Shown: in pieces, positions 33,342-43,915 of the stretch
Numbering within the stretch: the first letter of the stretch is position 1
Layout of the letters: each line of letters starts with the position of its first letter
From: Gammaproteobacteria bacterium
GTDB taxonomy: Bacteria; Pseudomonadota; Gammaproteobacteria; Acidiferrobacterales; SZUA-150
Direction of reading: 5' to 3'
NCBI GenBank assembly: GCA_029880755.1
Contig: JAOUNW010000003.1
Location: 1-44,780, forward strand
DNA length: 44,780 bases
The notes under the pieces: model-generated
Databases searched by the model: none
The model's input: only the letters and a program-made list of their open reading frames with translations
What the model was told of the DNA's origin: nothing
Program-made: the position numbers and the translations under genes

Positions 33342-33809
33342 ATGACAACAGTTAACCGTATACTACTGGCAAGCCACGGCACCGAGGGAGCGTTAGCGGC
33401 GGAACAGACCGCCATTAACCTGTGCAACAAAGGCGCGCATATCCATCACCTGATTGTTGTGCCTACCTTCTGGCAGGGTATGACCGGCGATGACTGGCTT
33501 AACAATGGTTCAACGCGTGATACCTTCCGTCGTTATCTGGAGACCGAGCTTGGCAAAGAGGCCGATGAACATTTTGAGCGCGTGAGTCAGGCAGCAACAG
33601 AACACGAATTAACTTATACCAAGGCATTGGTCGTGGGTGAACCGGACGAATGCCTGCTTGCGGCAAGCAAGGAACAAAACTTTGATCTGGTGGTCATGGG
33701 ATCCCCCCGGCCCAAAGGTAAACCCGGGCTGCGCTCGCGCATGATTACAGACCCTCTGACAAAAGGCCTTAAGACGCCCTTATTGGTAGTCCCCTATCCC
33801 GATGAGTGA
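33342..33809 (+). CDS. Universal stress protein (UspA family)
   Basis: A 155-residue single-domain Usp fold. It starts RILLASHGTEGALAAEQTAI, where the usual DGS is replaced by HGT, and ends in DLVVMGSPRPKGKPG and TPLLVVPYP. The ATP-binding GxxGx9GS pattern is only partly kept, so nucleotide binding is uncertain. Its role would be cytoplasmic stress tolerance. The last eight bases overlap the start of the next gene, so the two are translationally coupled. Confidence 0.88.
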   Translation: MTTVNRILLASHGTEGALAAEQTAINLCNKGAHIHHLIVVPTFWQGMTGDDWLNNGSTRDTFRRYLETELGKEADEHFERVSQAATEHELTYTKALVVGEPDECLLAASKEQNFDLVVMGSPRPKGKPGLRSRMITDPLTKGLKTPLLVVPYPDE

Positions 33810-34410
33810 TTCACACGGGGAACACAGCCAGGACATTGCCTGGGCCTCACTAACTACCCCATTATCAACCGAAGACCTGAACCAGTTCTGTCAGGATATC
33901 GAACGCCTGTTTCGCATTAATCCGTACCTGGAATTTAACCAGTGGCAGGCTGTTTCGGACAGACGTTATCGCTTCAGTGGCCGTAATCTCAGCCAGGAGC
34001 AACCGTTTGAATTTGATTACGAACTGACGGTGCATCCCTCCGACAAGGGTTTGCGCATCGACTACAACTCGGGTATCAAGTCGAACACGGAAATCAAAAT
34101 AGAGCCGGAAGGGCAAGGATCAAAACTTACCATCACTGACCGTTACGAGCGTCTTCCGGAAAACGAAAGGGAAGCTTATTTACATGAAGTGGACAAAAGC
34201 CTGGTCGCCTGGGCCAACTATATGCGGACATACCTGACAAGTTGGCGGCGCTGGTCCTGGTTCGGGCCGTGGCGCTGGTACATGCGCAGAATCTGGCAAC
34301 CCATGAAACCCACAGCGCGGCGTATTACCTATGTCCTGTTGTGGATTACCGTGTTCGAGATCGCACTAATCGCACTGGGTGTGGCGATATATTTTATAGA
34401 GTACCGCTGA
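33802..34410 (+). CDS. Unknown membrane-anchored protein, SRPBCC-like N-terminal domain
   Basis: The 202-residue product is not one I recognise. Residues 15-130 look like a START/SRPBCC-type fold: FCQDIERLFRINPYLEFNQW, YRFSGRNLSQ, a β-rich middle and KLTITDRYERLPENEREAY. A Trp/Arg-rich patch (SWRRWSWFGPWRWYMRRIW) lies at about 155-173, then a single C-terminal membrane helix (about 177-198). It overlaps the universal stress gene by eight bases. The design suggests a cytoplasmic ligand- or lipid-binding domain held at the membrane. No function can be assigned. Confidence 0.75.
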   Translation: MSDSHGEHSQDIAWASLTTPLSTEDLNQFCQDIERLFRINPYLEFNQWQAVSDRRYRFSGRNLSQEQPFEFDYELTVHPSDKGLRIDYNSGIKSNTEIKIEPEGQGSKLTITDRYERLPENEREAYLHEVDKSLVAWANYMRTYLTSWRRWSWFGPWRWYMRRIWQPMKPTARRITYVLLWITVFEIALIALGVAIYFIEYR

Positions 34411-34442
34411 TCCGATTATTCCTGGGTAGAGTCTCTCGGCAC

Positions 34443-35651
34443 CTAGACATACTGGGCTGCTGCATAAGCAGACGACCAGGCCCACTGAAAATTAAAGCCG
34501 CCCAGATGCCCGGTCACATCCACCACTTCGCCGATAAAATAGAGGCCCGGCTGCACTGTACTCTCCATGGTCTTGGAGGATAGCTGCCGGGTATCAATAC
34601 CGCCCAGTGTCACTTCCGCCGTCCGGTAGCCTTCTGTGCCCGATGGTTTGAGTTGCCAAGCCTGCAAACCACTGGACAATGTTTTTAATGTCTCATCTGG
34701 GATTTCCGCTAACGGTATTTCGGCCCACGCTTGCCAGAACAGTGTTTGTAATTCAGCGACCAGATTCTTCGACAGGCATTGCGCCAACAAGCTTCGTAAC
34801 AGGCTTTTTGGATGGGTGCGTTTTTGTGTAAGAAGCCATTTCTCCAGGGACTCGCCGGGAAACAAATCAAGCGCGATACTCTCCCCTGATTGCCAGTAAC
34901 TGGAAAGCTGCAGTGCCGCCGGGCCACTCATCCCGCGATGGGTAAACAGAATGCTTTCCGTAAAACACGTTCCCGGTGCACAAAGCTGCGCTTGCTCCAC
35001 CGATACGCCGGACAACCGATCACAGGTTTCCTTAAACCGGCCGCTAAAGGTAAACGGCACCAGTCCGGCCCGAACAGCCAACACCGCCAGACCAAACTGG
35101 CGGGCGACATCATAACCGTAACCGCTGCCGCCCAGCGTTGGAATGGATAGCCCTCCAGTTGCGATGACCAACGACCGCGCCGTCAGCAGGCCACGGTCTG
35201 TGTGCAACCGAAACCGGGCGCTACTGCCTTCTCCCTGATCGATGGTTTCAATCTTCCCGGTTTCGCACCGGGTATAAATCCTGACGCCCGCACGTTCACA
35301 CTCGTTCAACAGCATTGCCAAAATATCTTTGGCGGAGTCATCACAAAACAACTGTCCAGATTTTTTCTCGTGATACCGGATGCCGTGCTGTTCCACCAGG
35401 GCGATAAAATCCGTGGGCGTGTAGCGCTTTAATGCTGACTTGCAAAAATGCGGGTTGGCGGAAATATAATTGTCGGCGCTAATATCGAGATTGGTAAAAT
35501 TACAGCGCCCGCCACCGGACATGAGGATTTTCTTTCCCGGTTTATTGCTGCGCTCCAGAACCAGCACCTTGCGCCCGCGCTGACCGGCGTGGAACGCGCA
35601 GAATAGCCCGGCCGCACCGGCACCCAAAACAATGACATCAAATTCACTCAA
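34443..35651 (-). CDS. HI0933-type NAD(P)/FAD-dependent oxidoreductase
   Basis: A 402-residue flavoprotein: the FAD site VIVLGAGAAGLFCAFHAGQRG, ERSNKPGKKILMSGGGRCNFTN (the family hallmark), VIATGGLSIPTLGGSGYGYD, and a C-terminal GGFNFQWAWSSAY. Proteins of this family (TIGR00275) bind FAD in the cytoplasm and their reaction is poorly defined, though YhiN relatives are implicated in redox. Its start overlaps the end of the next minus-strand flavoprotein gene by four bases. Confidence 0.92.
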   Translation of the reverse strand: MSEFDVIVLGAGAAGLFCAFHAGQRGRKVLVLERSNKPGKKILMSGGGRCNFTNLDISADNYISANPHFCKSALKRYTPTDFIALVEQHGIRYHEKKSGQLFCDDSAKDILAMLLNECERAGVRIYTRCETGKIETIDQGEGSSARFRLHTDRGLLTARSLVIATGGLSIPTLGGSGYGYDVARQFGLAVLAVRAGLVPFTFSGRFKETCDRLSGVSVEQAQLCAPGTCFTESILFTHRGMSGPAALQLSSYWQSGESIALDLFPGESLEKWLLTQKRTHPKSLLRSLLAQCLSKNLVAELQTLFWQAWAEIPLAEIPDETLKTLSSGLQAWQLKPSGTEGYRTAEVTLGGIDTRQLSSKTMESTVQPGLYFIGEVVDVTGHLGGFNFQWAWSSAYAAAQYV

Positions 35652-37267
35652 TCTGCTGTGCTCGTAGTGCTGGCAATCATGTCCAGGGCCAGGGCCTCCG
35701 CAACTTTAATGCCGTCTACTGCCGCCGACAGAATCCCGCCGGCATAACCGGCGCCCTCGCCCGCCGGATAAAGTCCCTGCGTATTCACGCTCTGATAATC
35801 ATCCTTGCGTTTAACACGCACCGGCGATGATGTGCGGGTCTCGACACCGGTGAGTACAGCATCACTCATGGCGAAACCCTTTATCTGTTTATCAAAGGCA
35901 GGCAAGGCCTCGCGAATCGCATCAATAGCGTACTCCGGCAAACAAGTGCTCAAATCACCCAAATGCACCGCAGGCGTGTAGGATGGCTGCACTTGCCCAA
36001 ACCGGGTCGATGGCCGCTTTGCCAGAAAGTCGCCCACCAGTTGCCCCGGCGCATCATAATTACCGCCGCCCAACTCAAACGCACGTTCTTCCCAGTGTCG
36101 TTGAAACTCGATACCTGCCAACGGACCATCCGGATAATCCTCCGGTGTAATGCCGACAACGATAGCGCTATTGGCATTACGTTCATTGCGCGAATACTGG
36201 CTCATGCCATTGGTCACGACTCGCCCCGGTTCCGAAGCCGCCGCCACTACCGTACCCCCCGGACACATACAAAAACTGTAAACTGATCTGCCGTTTTTGC
36301 AGTGGTGCACCAGTTTGTAATCCGCCGCCCCCAATAACGGATGGCCCGCCTGGGGACCAAAACGGCAACGGTCAACTAATGACTGCGGATGTTCAATGCG
36401 CAAACCAATGGAAAACGGTTTGGCTTCCACATAAACGCCTTGGTCATACAGCATCTGGAACGTGTCGCGGGCACTGTGACCCACCGCCAATACCACGTGA
36501 CGAGTGTCAATCACCTCGCCATCCGCCAGTGTCACAGCACGCACCTCGCCCTGTTCTACATTGATTTGGTGCACCCGGCTCTGAAAACGGATTTCACCGC
36601 CCAGGGACTGAATAGTATTGCGCATATTCTCTACCATACCCACCAGCCGGAATGTGCCGATGTGAGGTTTGCTGACATAGAGAATCTCTTCCGGCGCCCC
36701 GGCTTTGACGAATTCGGTCAAGACCTTGCGGCCGCGATAATGAGGATCTTTTATCTGGCTGTGAAGTTTGCCGTCAGAAAAGGTGCCGGCACCCCCTTCA
36801 CCAAACTGGACATTGGACTCCGGATTCAGCACCCGTTTACGCCAGAGGCCGAAAGTGTCAACCGTGCGCTCACGCACCGCCTTGCCGCGCTCCAGAATGA
36901 TAGGGCGGAATCCCATTTGCGCCAGAACCAGACCGGCGAATAACCCGCATGGCCCCAGGCCGATCACTACCGGCCGTTCCGTCAGATTTGGCGGTGCCTG
37001 TGCGACAAAGTGATAAGTCATGTCCGGCGCCGATTTGACGCTGTTGTCTTTTTGAAAACGCCTGAGAACCTGATCGTCACAGGTAGTCTGTACATCCAGG
37101 CTATAAATGAATGTGATCGCGCCACGCTTACGGGCGTCATAGCCGCGCCGAACCACGGCATACCCAAGCAGCTGTTCAGCCGTTATGTTCAGCTTCCCGA
37201 GTATTGCCTCGCGCAGGGCTGACTCCGGGTGATCCAGAGGGAGTTTTATTTCGGTCAAGCGCAACAT
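35648..37267 (-). CDS. Uncharacterised FAD-dependent dehydrogenase (COG2509 type)
   Basis: A 539-residue protein of the COG2509 family. It begins MLRLTEIKLPLDHPESAL, then has VVRRGYDARKRGAITFIYSL and the FAD site VVIGLGPCGLFAGLVLAQMG, GEGGAGTFSDGKLHSQI, SVYSFCMCPGGTVVAAASE and YPAGEGAGYAGGILSAA. The N-terminal domain precedes a Rossmann fold; such proteins are sometimes labelled electron-transfer or ribulose-monophosphate oxidising enzymes without proof. The start at ATG 37267 is where homology begins; the in-frame stretch up to 37396 is not needed. It overlaps the downstream flavoprotein gene by four bases, suggesting one redox operon. Confidence 0.9.
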   Translation of the reverse strand: MLRLTEIKLPLDHPESALREAILGKLNITAEQLLGYAVVRRGYDARKRGAITFIYSLDVQTTCDDQVLRRFQKDNSVKSAPDMTYHFVAQAPPNLTERPVVIGLGPCGLFAGLVLAQMGFRPIILERGKAVRERTVDTFGLWRKRVLNPESNVQFGEGGAGTFSDGKLHSQIKDPHYRGRKVLTEFVKAGAPEEILYVSKPHIGTFRLVGMVENMRNTIQSLGGEIRFQSRVHQINVEQGEVRAVTLADGEVIDTRHVVLAVGHSARDTFQMLYDQGVYVEAKPFSIGLRIEHPQSLVDRCRFGPQAGHPLLGAADYKLVHHCKNGRSVYSFCMCPGGTVVAAASEPGRVVTNGMSQYSRNERNANSAIVVGITPEDYPDGPLAGIEFQRHWEERAFELGGGNYDAPGQLVGDFLAKRPSTRFGQVQPSYTPAVHLGDLSTCLPEYAIDAIREALPAFDKQIKGFAMSDAVLTGVETRTSSPVRVKRKDDYQSVNTQGLYPAGEGAGYAGGILSAAVDGIKVAEALALDMIASTTSTAD

Positions 37268-37386
37268 CTTCGGATATCCGGCATGGTCAGTTTTTCTGGG
37301 CCACGGTCGTAAGACATTCATATAGGCAAGGCATGGGTTTTGGAGTATAAATCGCCACGATTTGGAATAGAAAGAGGAATATTTGC

Positions 37387-38043
37387 TTGAACGCACTCCC
37401 CAGGGCGCAAGGGCCCTACGACGGTGACATCTATACGCGCATTATTCAGTCCCTGCGCGATCAAGGCTATTGTGTCGTTTCAGACTTTCTACCCACCGAC
37501 CTGATCCAGTCACTGTTTATTGACATCAAAAAACTGGACAACAGCCATTTCAAAACGGCGGCCATCGGACGTCACGACAATGTCCTGGTTAACCGTTTTG
37601 TACGCGGCGATCGTATTTGCTGGGTAGATGAAGACAACACAAGCGTGAAAAGCTACCTCGACTGGATTGAGTCCTTGAGACTGAGAATAAACCGGGAGCT
37701 TTATCTCGGTCTGTTTGATTTTGAGTGTATGTATGCTCACTACCCTGAAGGCGCATTCTATAAAAAGCATTACGATGCCTTTCAGGGCGAGTCCAATCGC
37801 AAGCTCTCGGTCATTCTTTATCTTAACCCGGCCTGGCAACATCATGACGGCGGCGAGCTGGTTGTCTATGACAAACATGACAATATTATTGAGAAGGTGA
37901 CGCCGACCTTCGGGAAAATGGTTATCTTCTTGAGCGAAGAGTTTCCTCATGAAGTGTTGGCTACCCACAGGTCACGTTATAGCCTGACAGGCTGGTTTCG
38001 TATCAACAATACTTCAGGTATTACGCTGGACCCTCCCGCGTAG
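37387..38043 (+). CDS. 2-oxoglutarate/Fe(II)-dependent oxygenase (prolyl 4-hydroxylase like)
   Basis: A 218-residue double-stranded β-helix enzyme. The iron ligands are His128-Asp130 in KKHYDAF and His188 in FPHEVL; Arg197 in RSRYSLTGWF would hold 2-oxoglutarate. The LSVILYLNPAW and HHDGGELVVY strands match the prolyl hydroxylase subgroup. It would hydroxylate an unknown protein or small substrate. The start is a TTG at 37387; an AGAGGAAT upstream gives a good ribosome site. It is divergent from the flavoprotein gene, 119 bases away. Confidence 0.9.
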   Translation: MNALPRAQGPYDGDIYTRIIQSLRDQGYCVVSDFLPTDLIQSLFIDIKKLDNSHFKTAAIGRHDNVLVNRFVRGDRICWVDEDNTSVKSYLDWIESLRLRINRELYLGLFDFECMYAHYPEGAFYKKHYDAFQGESNRKLSVILYLNPAWQHHDGGELVVYDKHDNIIEKVTPTFGKMVIFLSEEFPHEVLATHRSRYSLTGWFRINNTSGITLDPPA

Positions 38044-38417
38044 GTTTCGGATTCACCCAGGCAGCAATCACATTGTTTCATCCGGCGGATTCGCTCGCGC
38101 TTAATCCGCCCTACGCAATCTACGTTATCCACGTCATTGTCTGCGTAGGGCGCAATGGCATTTTTATTGCGCCGCAGGGGTGTGAGATTAATATTGCATG
38201 ACGATACCCTACGGCAATTACATTCCTGAGAAAGCATTTGACGATTTTTCGTCCGGCGGATTCGCTCACGCTTAATCCGCCCTACGTTATCCACGTCATT
38301 GTCTGCGTAGGGCGCAATGGCTTTTTTATTGCGCCGCAGGGGTTTGAGATTAATATTGCATGACGATACCCTACGGCGGATTCGCTCACGCTTAATCCGC
38401 CCTACGCGATCTGCTGT
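38044..38417. other. Gene-free stretch filled with palindromic repeats
   Basis: The 374 bases between the oxygenase and the YkvA gene carry only the short palindromic repeats reported separately. Both flanking genes read toward it. I see no gene or clear terminator, although the hairpins themselves may stop transcription. Confidence 0.7.
38082..38406. repeat. Tandem intergenic palindromic repeat units (REP-like)
   Basis: A composite unit occurs at 38082-38215 and again at 38252-38376, then a partial copy at 38374-38406. Each begins with GGCGGATT-N11-AATCCGCC (38084-38110 in copy one), continues with CTACG and a GGCGCAAT...ATTGCGCC hairpin (38149-38173), and ends ACGATACCCTACGG. Copy one has ten extra bases (GCAATCTACG). 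These resemble the widespread GGCGGATT.AATCCGCC intergenic repeats of gammaproteobacteria. Confidence 0.9.
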
Positions 38418-38789
38418 TCAATAGAGTACAAACACCACTGCAATAATTACTAACAGCCAGATCAAAACAATCGCGACCGCGCCAGCGGTGCTTGGCGGTG
38501 CGCTATCCACTGATTTTTCTGCCTGCGCCTGACACTCCAGCCACACATCACGAGGCACTAAACGCAACGCCAGCCAAATTGCCAACGGCAATAACAATAA
38601 ATCATCCAGATAACCAATCACGGGAATAAAATCGGGAATGAGGTCTATGGGGCTCAAGGCATAAGCCAGTACCAGGACAATGATCCACTTCGCCGGCAGC
38701 GGCACGCGCGCATCCCGCGATGCCAGATAAAGCGCACCGATATGGCGCTTAAGGGACCTGGCCCATTGTTTTAATGATGACGATTTCAT
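38418..38789 (-). CDS. YkvA family (DUF1232) membrane protein
   Basis: A 123-residue protein with the family core WARSLKRHIGALYLASRD, then LAYALSPIDLIPDFIPVIGY and LDDLLLLPLAIWLALRLVP, plus a hydrophobic C-terminal helix (about 100-120). YkvA proteins are small inner-membrane proteins of unknown role. I set the start at ATG 38789, where homology begins; an in-frame extension to 38939 reads into unrelated sequence. Confidence 0.88.
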   Translation of the reverse strand: MKSSSLKQWARSLKRHIGALYLASRDARVPLPAKWIIVLVLAYALSPIDLIPDFIPVIGYLDDLLLLPLAIWLALRLVPRDVWLECQAQAEKSVDSAPPSTAGAVAIVLIWLLVIIAVVFVLY

Positions 38790-39258
38790 AGCCAATTTAT
38801 AGTTAATGTAGCGACACGAATATTCGACTGAACCAACTCTTTGGTGCCTGTCACGCACAGCAATATTAGTTATTGCTGATATTTCTATTCTCACCGCCTC
38901 CACAAATTTTGATTTCCTGACATTATCGACGCACGACAAAATCAGGCAATCCTTTGAACACTAAGCGATAAACCGATAATCAGTGTCATATTTGTTATGG
39001 CGCGCCCGCTACGGTACACTTGCCGTTCTAGATGGTATTTCAGCAGGCGAATCCGGCTCTCTGCCTGATTCAGACTTGCTCATCATTCAGGGATTGGCAC
39101 AGCCATCCTGCCATAGTTGTAGTCCGCGTACTACACGTCATTGCCTCCGGGCAGCTTGAACACAATCTGAAATGACTACGACGGCCCGTCGTTAACCGGC
39201 ACAAGGTGGATTCTGTTCACCCGTTATTTTTCATTACCAAACTAATGGGAGAGACATA
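38790..39258. other. Divergent intergenic region before the glycine betaine genes
   Basis: The 469 bases hold no supported gene. A 47-codon frame at 39032-39175 has no ribosome site. TTGAAC at 38954 with a 17-base spacer to TAATCA at 38977 is only a loose promoter match. Osmotic induction of the operon is expected biologically but no operator is recognisable. Confidence 0.45.
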
Positions 39259-40080
39259 TTGAGTAAGGCAAATCACGCCCAATCTTTCGGCGAAGACCCA
39301 ACCTCCGTCCGAGATACCAGTCACTACAAAGAAGAGTACGTCAAAAGTTTCGTGGAGAAATGGGATGAACTCATCGACTGGGAACGACGCTGGAAAAGTG
39401 AGGGTGAGTTTTTTATTGAACAACTGAGAAGCTATGGCGTAAAACGCGTACTTGATGTGGCAACGGGAACCGGCTTCCATTCTGTGCGACTGTTGAGCGC
39501 GGGCTTTGATGTGGTCAGCGCCGACGGCAGTCCGGAAATGCTGGCAAGGGCATTTCAAAATGCCCGCAACCGCGGCTACATTCTGCGTGCAGTTCAAGCG
39601 GACTGGCGCTGGTTAAATCGTACCATTCATGAACAATTTGATGCTGTCATTTGCCTGGGTAATTCCTTTACCCATTTATTCAAGGAACATGACCGGCGCA
39701 AGGCCCTGGCGGAGTATTACGCCACATTGAATCATGACGGCATTTTGATTCTCGATCAGCGTAATTACGACTCCATACTGGACGAGGGATTCAGCACTAA
39801 ACACAAATTCTATTATTGTGGCGAGGATGTAGTGGCTGAACCGGAACATGTCGATGAAGGCCTGGCCCGTTTTCGGTATTCCTTTCCTGACGGATCCGCA
39901 TACCACCTCAATATGTTTCCATTGCGCAAGAAATACACCCGGCGCCTGATGCACGAAGTGGGTTTTCAGCATGTTGAAACCTATGGCGACTTTCAAGAGA
40001 CATTCAAGGCGAATGATCCGGACTTTCTGGTACACATAGCGGAAAAAACCTATCAGGAAACAGATGACCCGGAGAGCTAA
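39259..40080 (+). CDS. gsmt: Glycine/sarcosine N-methyltransferase
   Basis: Methylates glycine to sarcosine and dimethylglycine with SAM, the first half of betaine synthesis from glycine. The 273 residues show ERRWKSEGEFFIEQLRSYG, the SAM motif VLDVATGTGFHSVRLL, SADGSPEMLARAF and LGNSFTHLF, closely resembling the halophile GSMT of Halorhodospira and Aphanothece. The start is TTG 39259 with GGGAGAG ten bases upstream. The next methyltransferase begins five bases after its stop. The substrate call is based on this gene pairing and motif pattern. Confidence 0.93.
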   Translation: MSKANHAQSFGEDPTSVRDTSHYKEEYVKSFVEKWDELIDWERRWKSEGEFFIEQLRSYGVKRVLDVATGTGFHSVRLLSAGFDVVSADGSPEMLARAFQNARNRGYILRAVQADWRWLNRTIHEQFDAVICLGNSFTHLFKEHDRRKALAEYYATLNHDGILILDQRNYDSILDEGFSTKHKFYYCGEDVVAEPEHVDEGLARFRYSFPDGSAYHLNMFPLRKKYTRRLMHEVGFQHVETYGDFQETFKANDPDFLVHIAEKTYQETDDPES

Positions 40081-40085
40081 TCACT

Positions 40086-40922
40086 ATGGGAAACAATTAT
40101 TCTGAAGCGGTCAATACGGCCCGCGATTACTACAACAGCGAAGACGCCGATAACTTCTACGCCAACATTTGGGGCGGCGAAGACATCCATATCGGTTTAT
40201 ATAATAGTCCGGAAGAGTCCATCACCAGTGCCAGCCGCCGTACTGTACGGCACATGGCGGCAATGGTGCCACTCAAAACCGAGAATCGCGTGCTCGACAT
40301 CGGTTCCGGCTATGGCGGCGCTGCGCGCTACCTGGCTTCGACTTTCGGCTGCTCCGTCATGGCGCTCAACCTGAGCGAGAAGGAAAATGAGCGCGCCCGA
40401 AGCTACAACAAGGAGCGTGGCCTAAGCCATAAAATCATGGTGGTGGACGGCAGCTTTGAAAATATTCCGGCGCATGAAGAAGAATTTGATATGGTCTGGT
40501 CACAGGACGCCATTTTACATAGCGGTCACAGAGAGAGGGTTATTCAAGAGGTATCCCGAGTATTAAAACTGGGCGGCCGATTCATTTTTACCGACCCAAT
40601 GCAGTCCGATGACTGCCCCGATGGCGTACTGCAACCCATCCTCGACCGGATTCATCTCACCTCCCTTGGCTCTCCCCGCTTTTATCGCGAACAGACTAAA
40701 AAATACGGCATGGTGGAAATTGACTTCGAAGAACATACCGACCAGCTCATCAAACACTACAGCCGGGTCAGGGAAGAAACAGAAAAGAAACAGACTGATC
40801 TAACCAAGGTGGTGGAAACCGAGTACGTGGAGCGCATGAAGAAGGGTCTGGGGCACTGGATAGACGGCGGCGAACGCGGCTATCTGACCTGGGGAATTTT
40901 TGTGTTCCAAAAACAGATCTGA
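40086..40922 (+). CDS. sdmt: Sarcosine/dimethylglycine N-methyltransferase
   Basis: Completes glycine betaine by methylating sarcosine and dimethylglycine. The 278 residues carry DYYNSEDADNFYANIWGGED, the GEDIHIGLY segment, VLDIGSGYGGAARYLA as SAM motif, and a late VSRVLKLGGRFIFTDPMQ. A C-terminal helical part ends GLGHWIDGGERGYLTWGIF. This is the SDMT subfamily found next to GSMT in halophiles. It begins five bases after GSMT, so one transcript is nearly certain, and the betaine carrier follows after 24 bases. Confidence 0.94.
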   Translation: MGNNYSEAVNTARDYYNSEDADNFYANIWGGEDIHIGLYNSPEESITSASRRTVRHMAAMVPLKTENRVLDIGSGYGGAARYLASTFGCSVMALNLSEKENERARSYNKERGLSHKIMVVDGSFENIPAHEEEFDMVWSQDAILHSGHRERVIQEVSRVLKLGGRFIFTDPMQSDDCPDGVLQPILDRIHLTSLGSPRFYREQTKKYGMVEIDFEEHTDQLIKHYSRVREETEKKQTDLTKVVETEYVERMKKGLGHWIDGGERGYLTWGIFVFQKQI

Positions 40923-40946
40923 TCACAAAAACAAGAAACACCGAAC

Positions 40947-42502
<1,556 letters not shown>

Positions 42503-42506
<4 letters not shown>

Positions 42507-42817
42507 TCAATAAAAGAGCAGCAATAGTCGGTCACGCCGTTCGACTTAATCTGAAACGAGGCATTGGCCGCCACCTCAAAGGTGTCACCCGCCCCAAAGC
42601 GGCGCCACGTGCTCTCTCCGGGCAATAATACCTCCACTTCTCCCGACTGAATTTCCATCAGTTCCTTCTTGCCGGTATCAAAGGTGTATTCACCCGGCAG
42701 CATGATACCGAGTGTTTTCTTTTCGCCATTAACAAACTGGATGGTGCGGCTGGTGACGCCGCCGTCGAAATAGATATTGGCCTTTTTAACGACGGTCACA
42801 TTATTAAACTCACTCAT
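42503..42817 (-). CDS. ppnP: Pyrimidine/purine nucleoside phosphorylase (DUF1255)
   Basis: A 104-residue cupin-like enzyme. FNNVTVVKKANIYFDGGVTS at the start, then LGIMLPGEYTFDTGKKELMEI and SGEVEVLLPGE and FEVAANASFQIKSNGVTDYCC match PpnP exactly. It splits nucleosides with phosphate into a base and ribose 1-phosphate, part of nucleotide salvage. The gene is compact, alone on minus, and converges with the betaine carrier (four-base overlap). Confidence 0.96.
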
Positions 42818-42917
42818 TATTGTCTTCTCACGTTATTAACAGAAATTAGTACATTGTGAAATACAGCATCCACTATCCCTTCCTTATCGCTTTGCCAATG
42901 TCTTCCAATGGCCCCTA

Positions 42918-43664
42918 CTACTCTATTCTCAGCGTCAGGTTTACATTGGAAATATAGGTCAGTTCGCCAAAGCTCTGTCCGGCGCCACCCATGGAGTCTT
43001 CCATCTCGTAACTGGCGGACATGGCTTTTAGCTTGGCTTCGCGCAAGCGGTGCTGTGGCGCAGCCTGTATCACCTGCTCCGACAAATTCACCAGCTTCAG
43101 ACGAATGTTGAGTGTCTTTTCATAGACCGCCTTTTTGGCATTAGCGTTTTCTATGGCCTTTTGCAGGGCGCTGTTTTCGTATTTCTGCTTGTCCGATTGT
43201 TCAAAGCGAGTGCTCACTAACGATACGCTGGCATACTCATCCACCAGACTGGATGCGGCTTCCAGTTCCTCGCCGGTATGAATCTCGATAGACACGATAT
43301 TATTCACTTTGTAATTGTTGGGCTTGTCGCCAAAGAATCCGTACTCCGGCGTGGAGGAAAACTTGGAGTCTTTAATGTATTCGGGCTTGATACCCTTCTG
43401 CTTCAGCACGTTCCGGATGGTGTTACGCACTTCTTTATTCTTTTTAATCGCGCCACTGAGCTTGCTGTCTTCCGTCTTAACCACCAATGTAATCACGGCC
43501 TTATCGGCATTTGCCTTGATCTCGCCATAGCCCGAAATAAACACCTTCTCCGGTACCCCGGAAAGATAACTGCTTAGCTCGCCCGGGGTGCCTTTTAGCT
43601 CCGGCTCGGCAACACTGGCAGCGCTGTAAGCCGCCAGAAAAATGAGAAATAAACGGTGCTTCAT
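42918..43664 (-). CDS. SIMPL domain (DUF541) periplasmic protein
   Basis: A 248-residue exported protein: residues 1-19 are a signal peptide ending ASVAEP. The SIMPL domain has ISGYGEIKANADKAVITLVV, KGIKPEYIKDSKFSSTPEYG and a C-terminal LTYISNVNLTLRIE. Such proteins form periplasmic multimers and have been linked to oxidative stress defence, but the mechanism is unknown. It is on the minus strand, 100 bases before ppnP, and its upstream region is shared with the tandem small membrane proteins on plus. Confidence 0.9.
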   Translation of the reverse strand: MKHRLFLIFLAAYSAASVAEPELKGTPGELSSYLSGVPEKVFISGYGEIKANADKAVITLVVKTEDSKLSGAIKKNKEVRNTIRNVLKQKGIKPEYIKDSKFSSTPEYGFFGDKPNNYKVNNIVSIEIHTGEELEAASSLVDEYASVSLVSTRFEQSDKQKYENSALQKAIENANAKKAVYEKTLNIRLKLVNLSEQVIQAAPQHRLREAKLKAMSASYEMEDSMGGAGQSFGELTYISNVNLTLRIE

Positions 43665-43867
43665 GATTGTGCTTGCCCTCTATGAATAAACATTCGTTAG
43701 CGGCCTACTTTACTGTCCGCCGGTGGCGGTTACCAGCCGGTATCACCCAGGCCAGACAAAACCCCTCTGTTTACAGGTTATGTTAATTAAGTATTTCGTT
43801 ACATTCTTATGTACCAATATAGAAAAGTTCTATCACGGTAGCCTTAAAACCGATTACGCCTCGACTA

Positions 43868-43882
43868 CACTTGGATCAAGTG
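43868..43882. promoter_or_regulatory. Palindromic operator-like site before the small membrane protein pair
   Basis: CACTTGGATCAAGTG is a 15-base perfect palindrome around a three-base centre, 34 bases before ATG 43916. The sequence between 43665 and 43915 contains no gene. A repressor or activator site controlling the pair is a reasonable reading, without a known regulator. Confidence 0.4.
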
Positions 43883-43915
43883 GCACAAAACGCCAATTAA
43901 TATGAGGTAAGAATC

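Noticed and set aside
39032..39175. 47-codon frame upstream of the betaine genes
   Set aside because: No ribosome site and no coding character.
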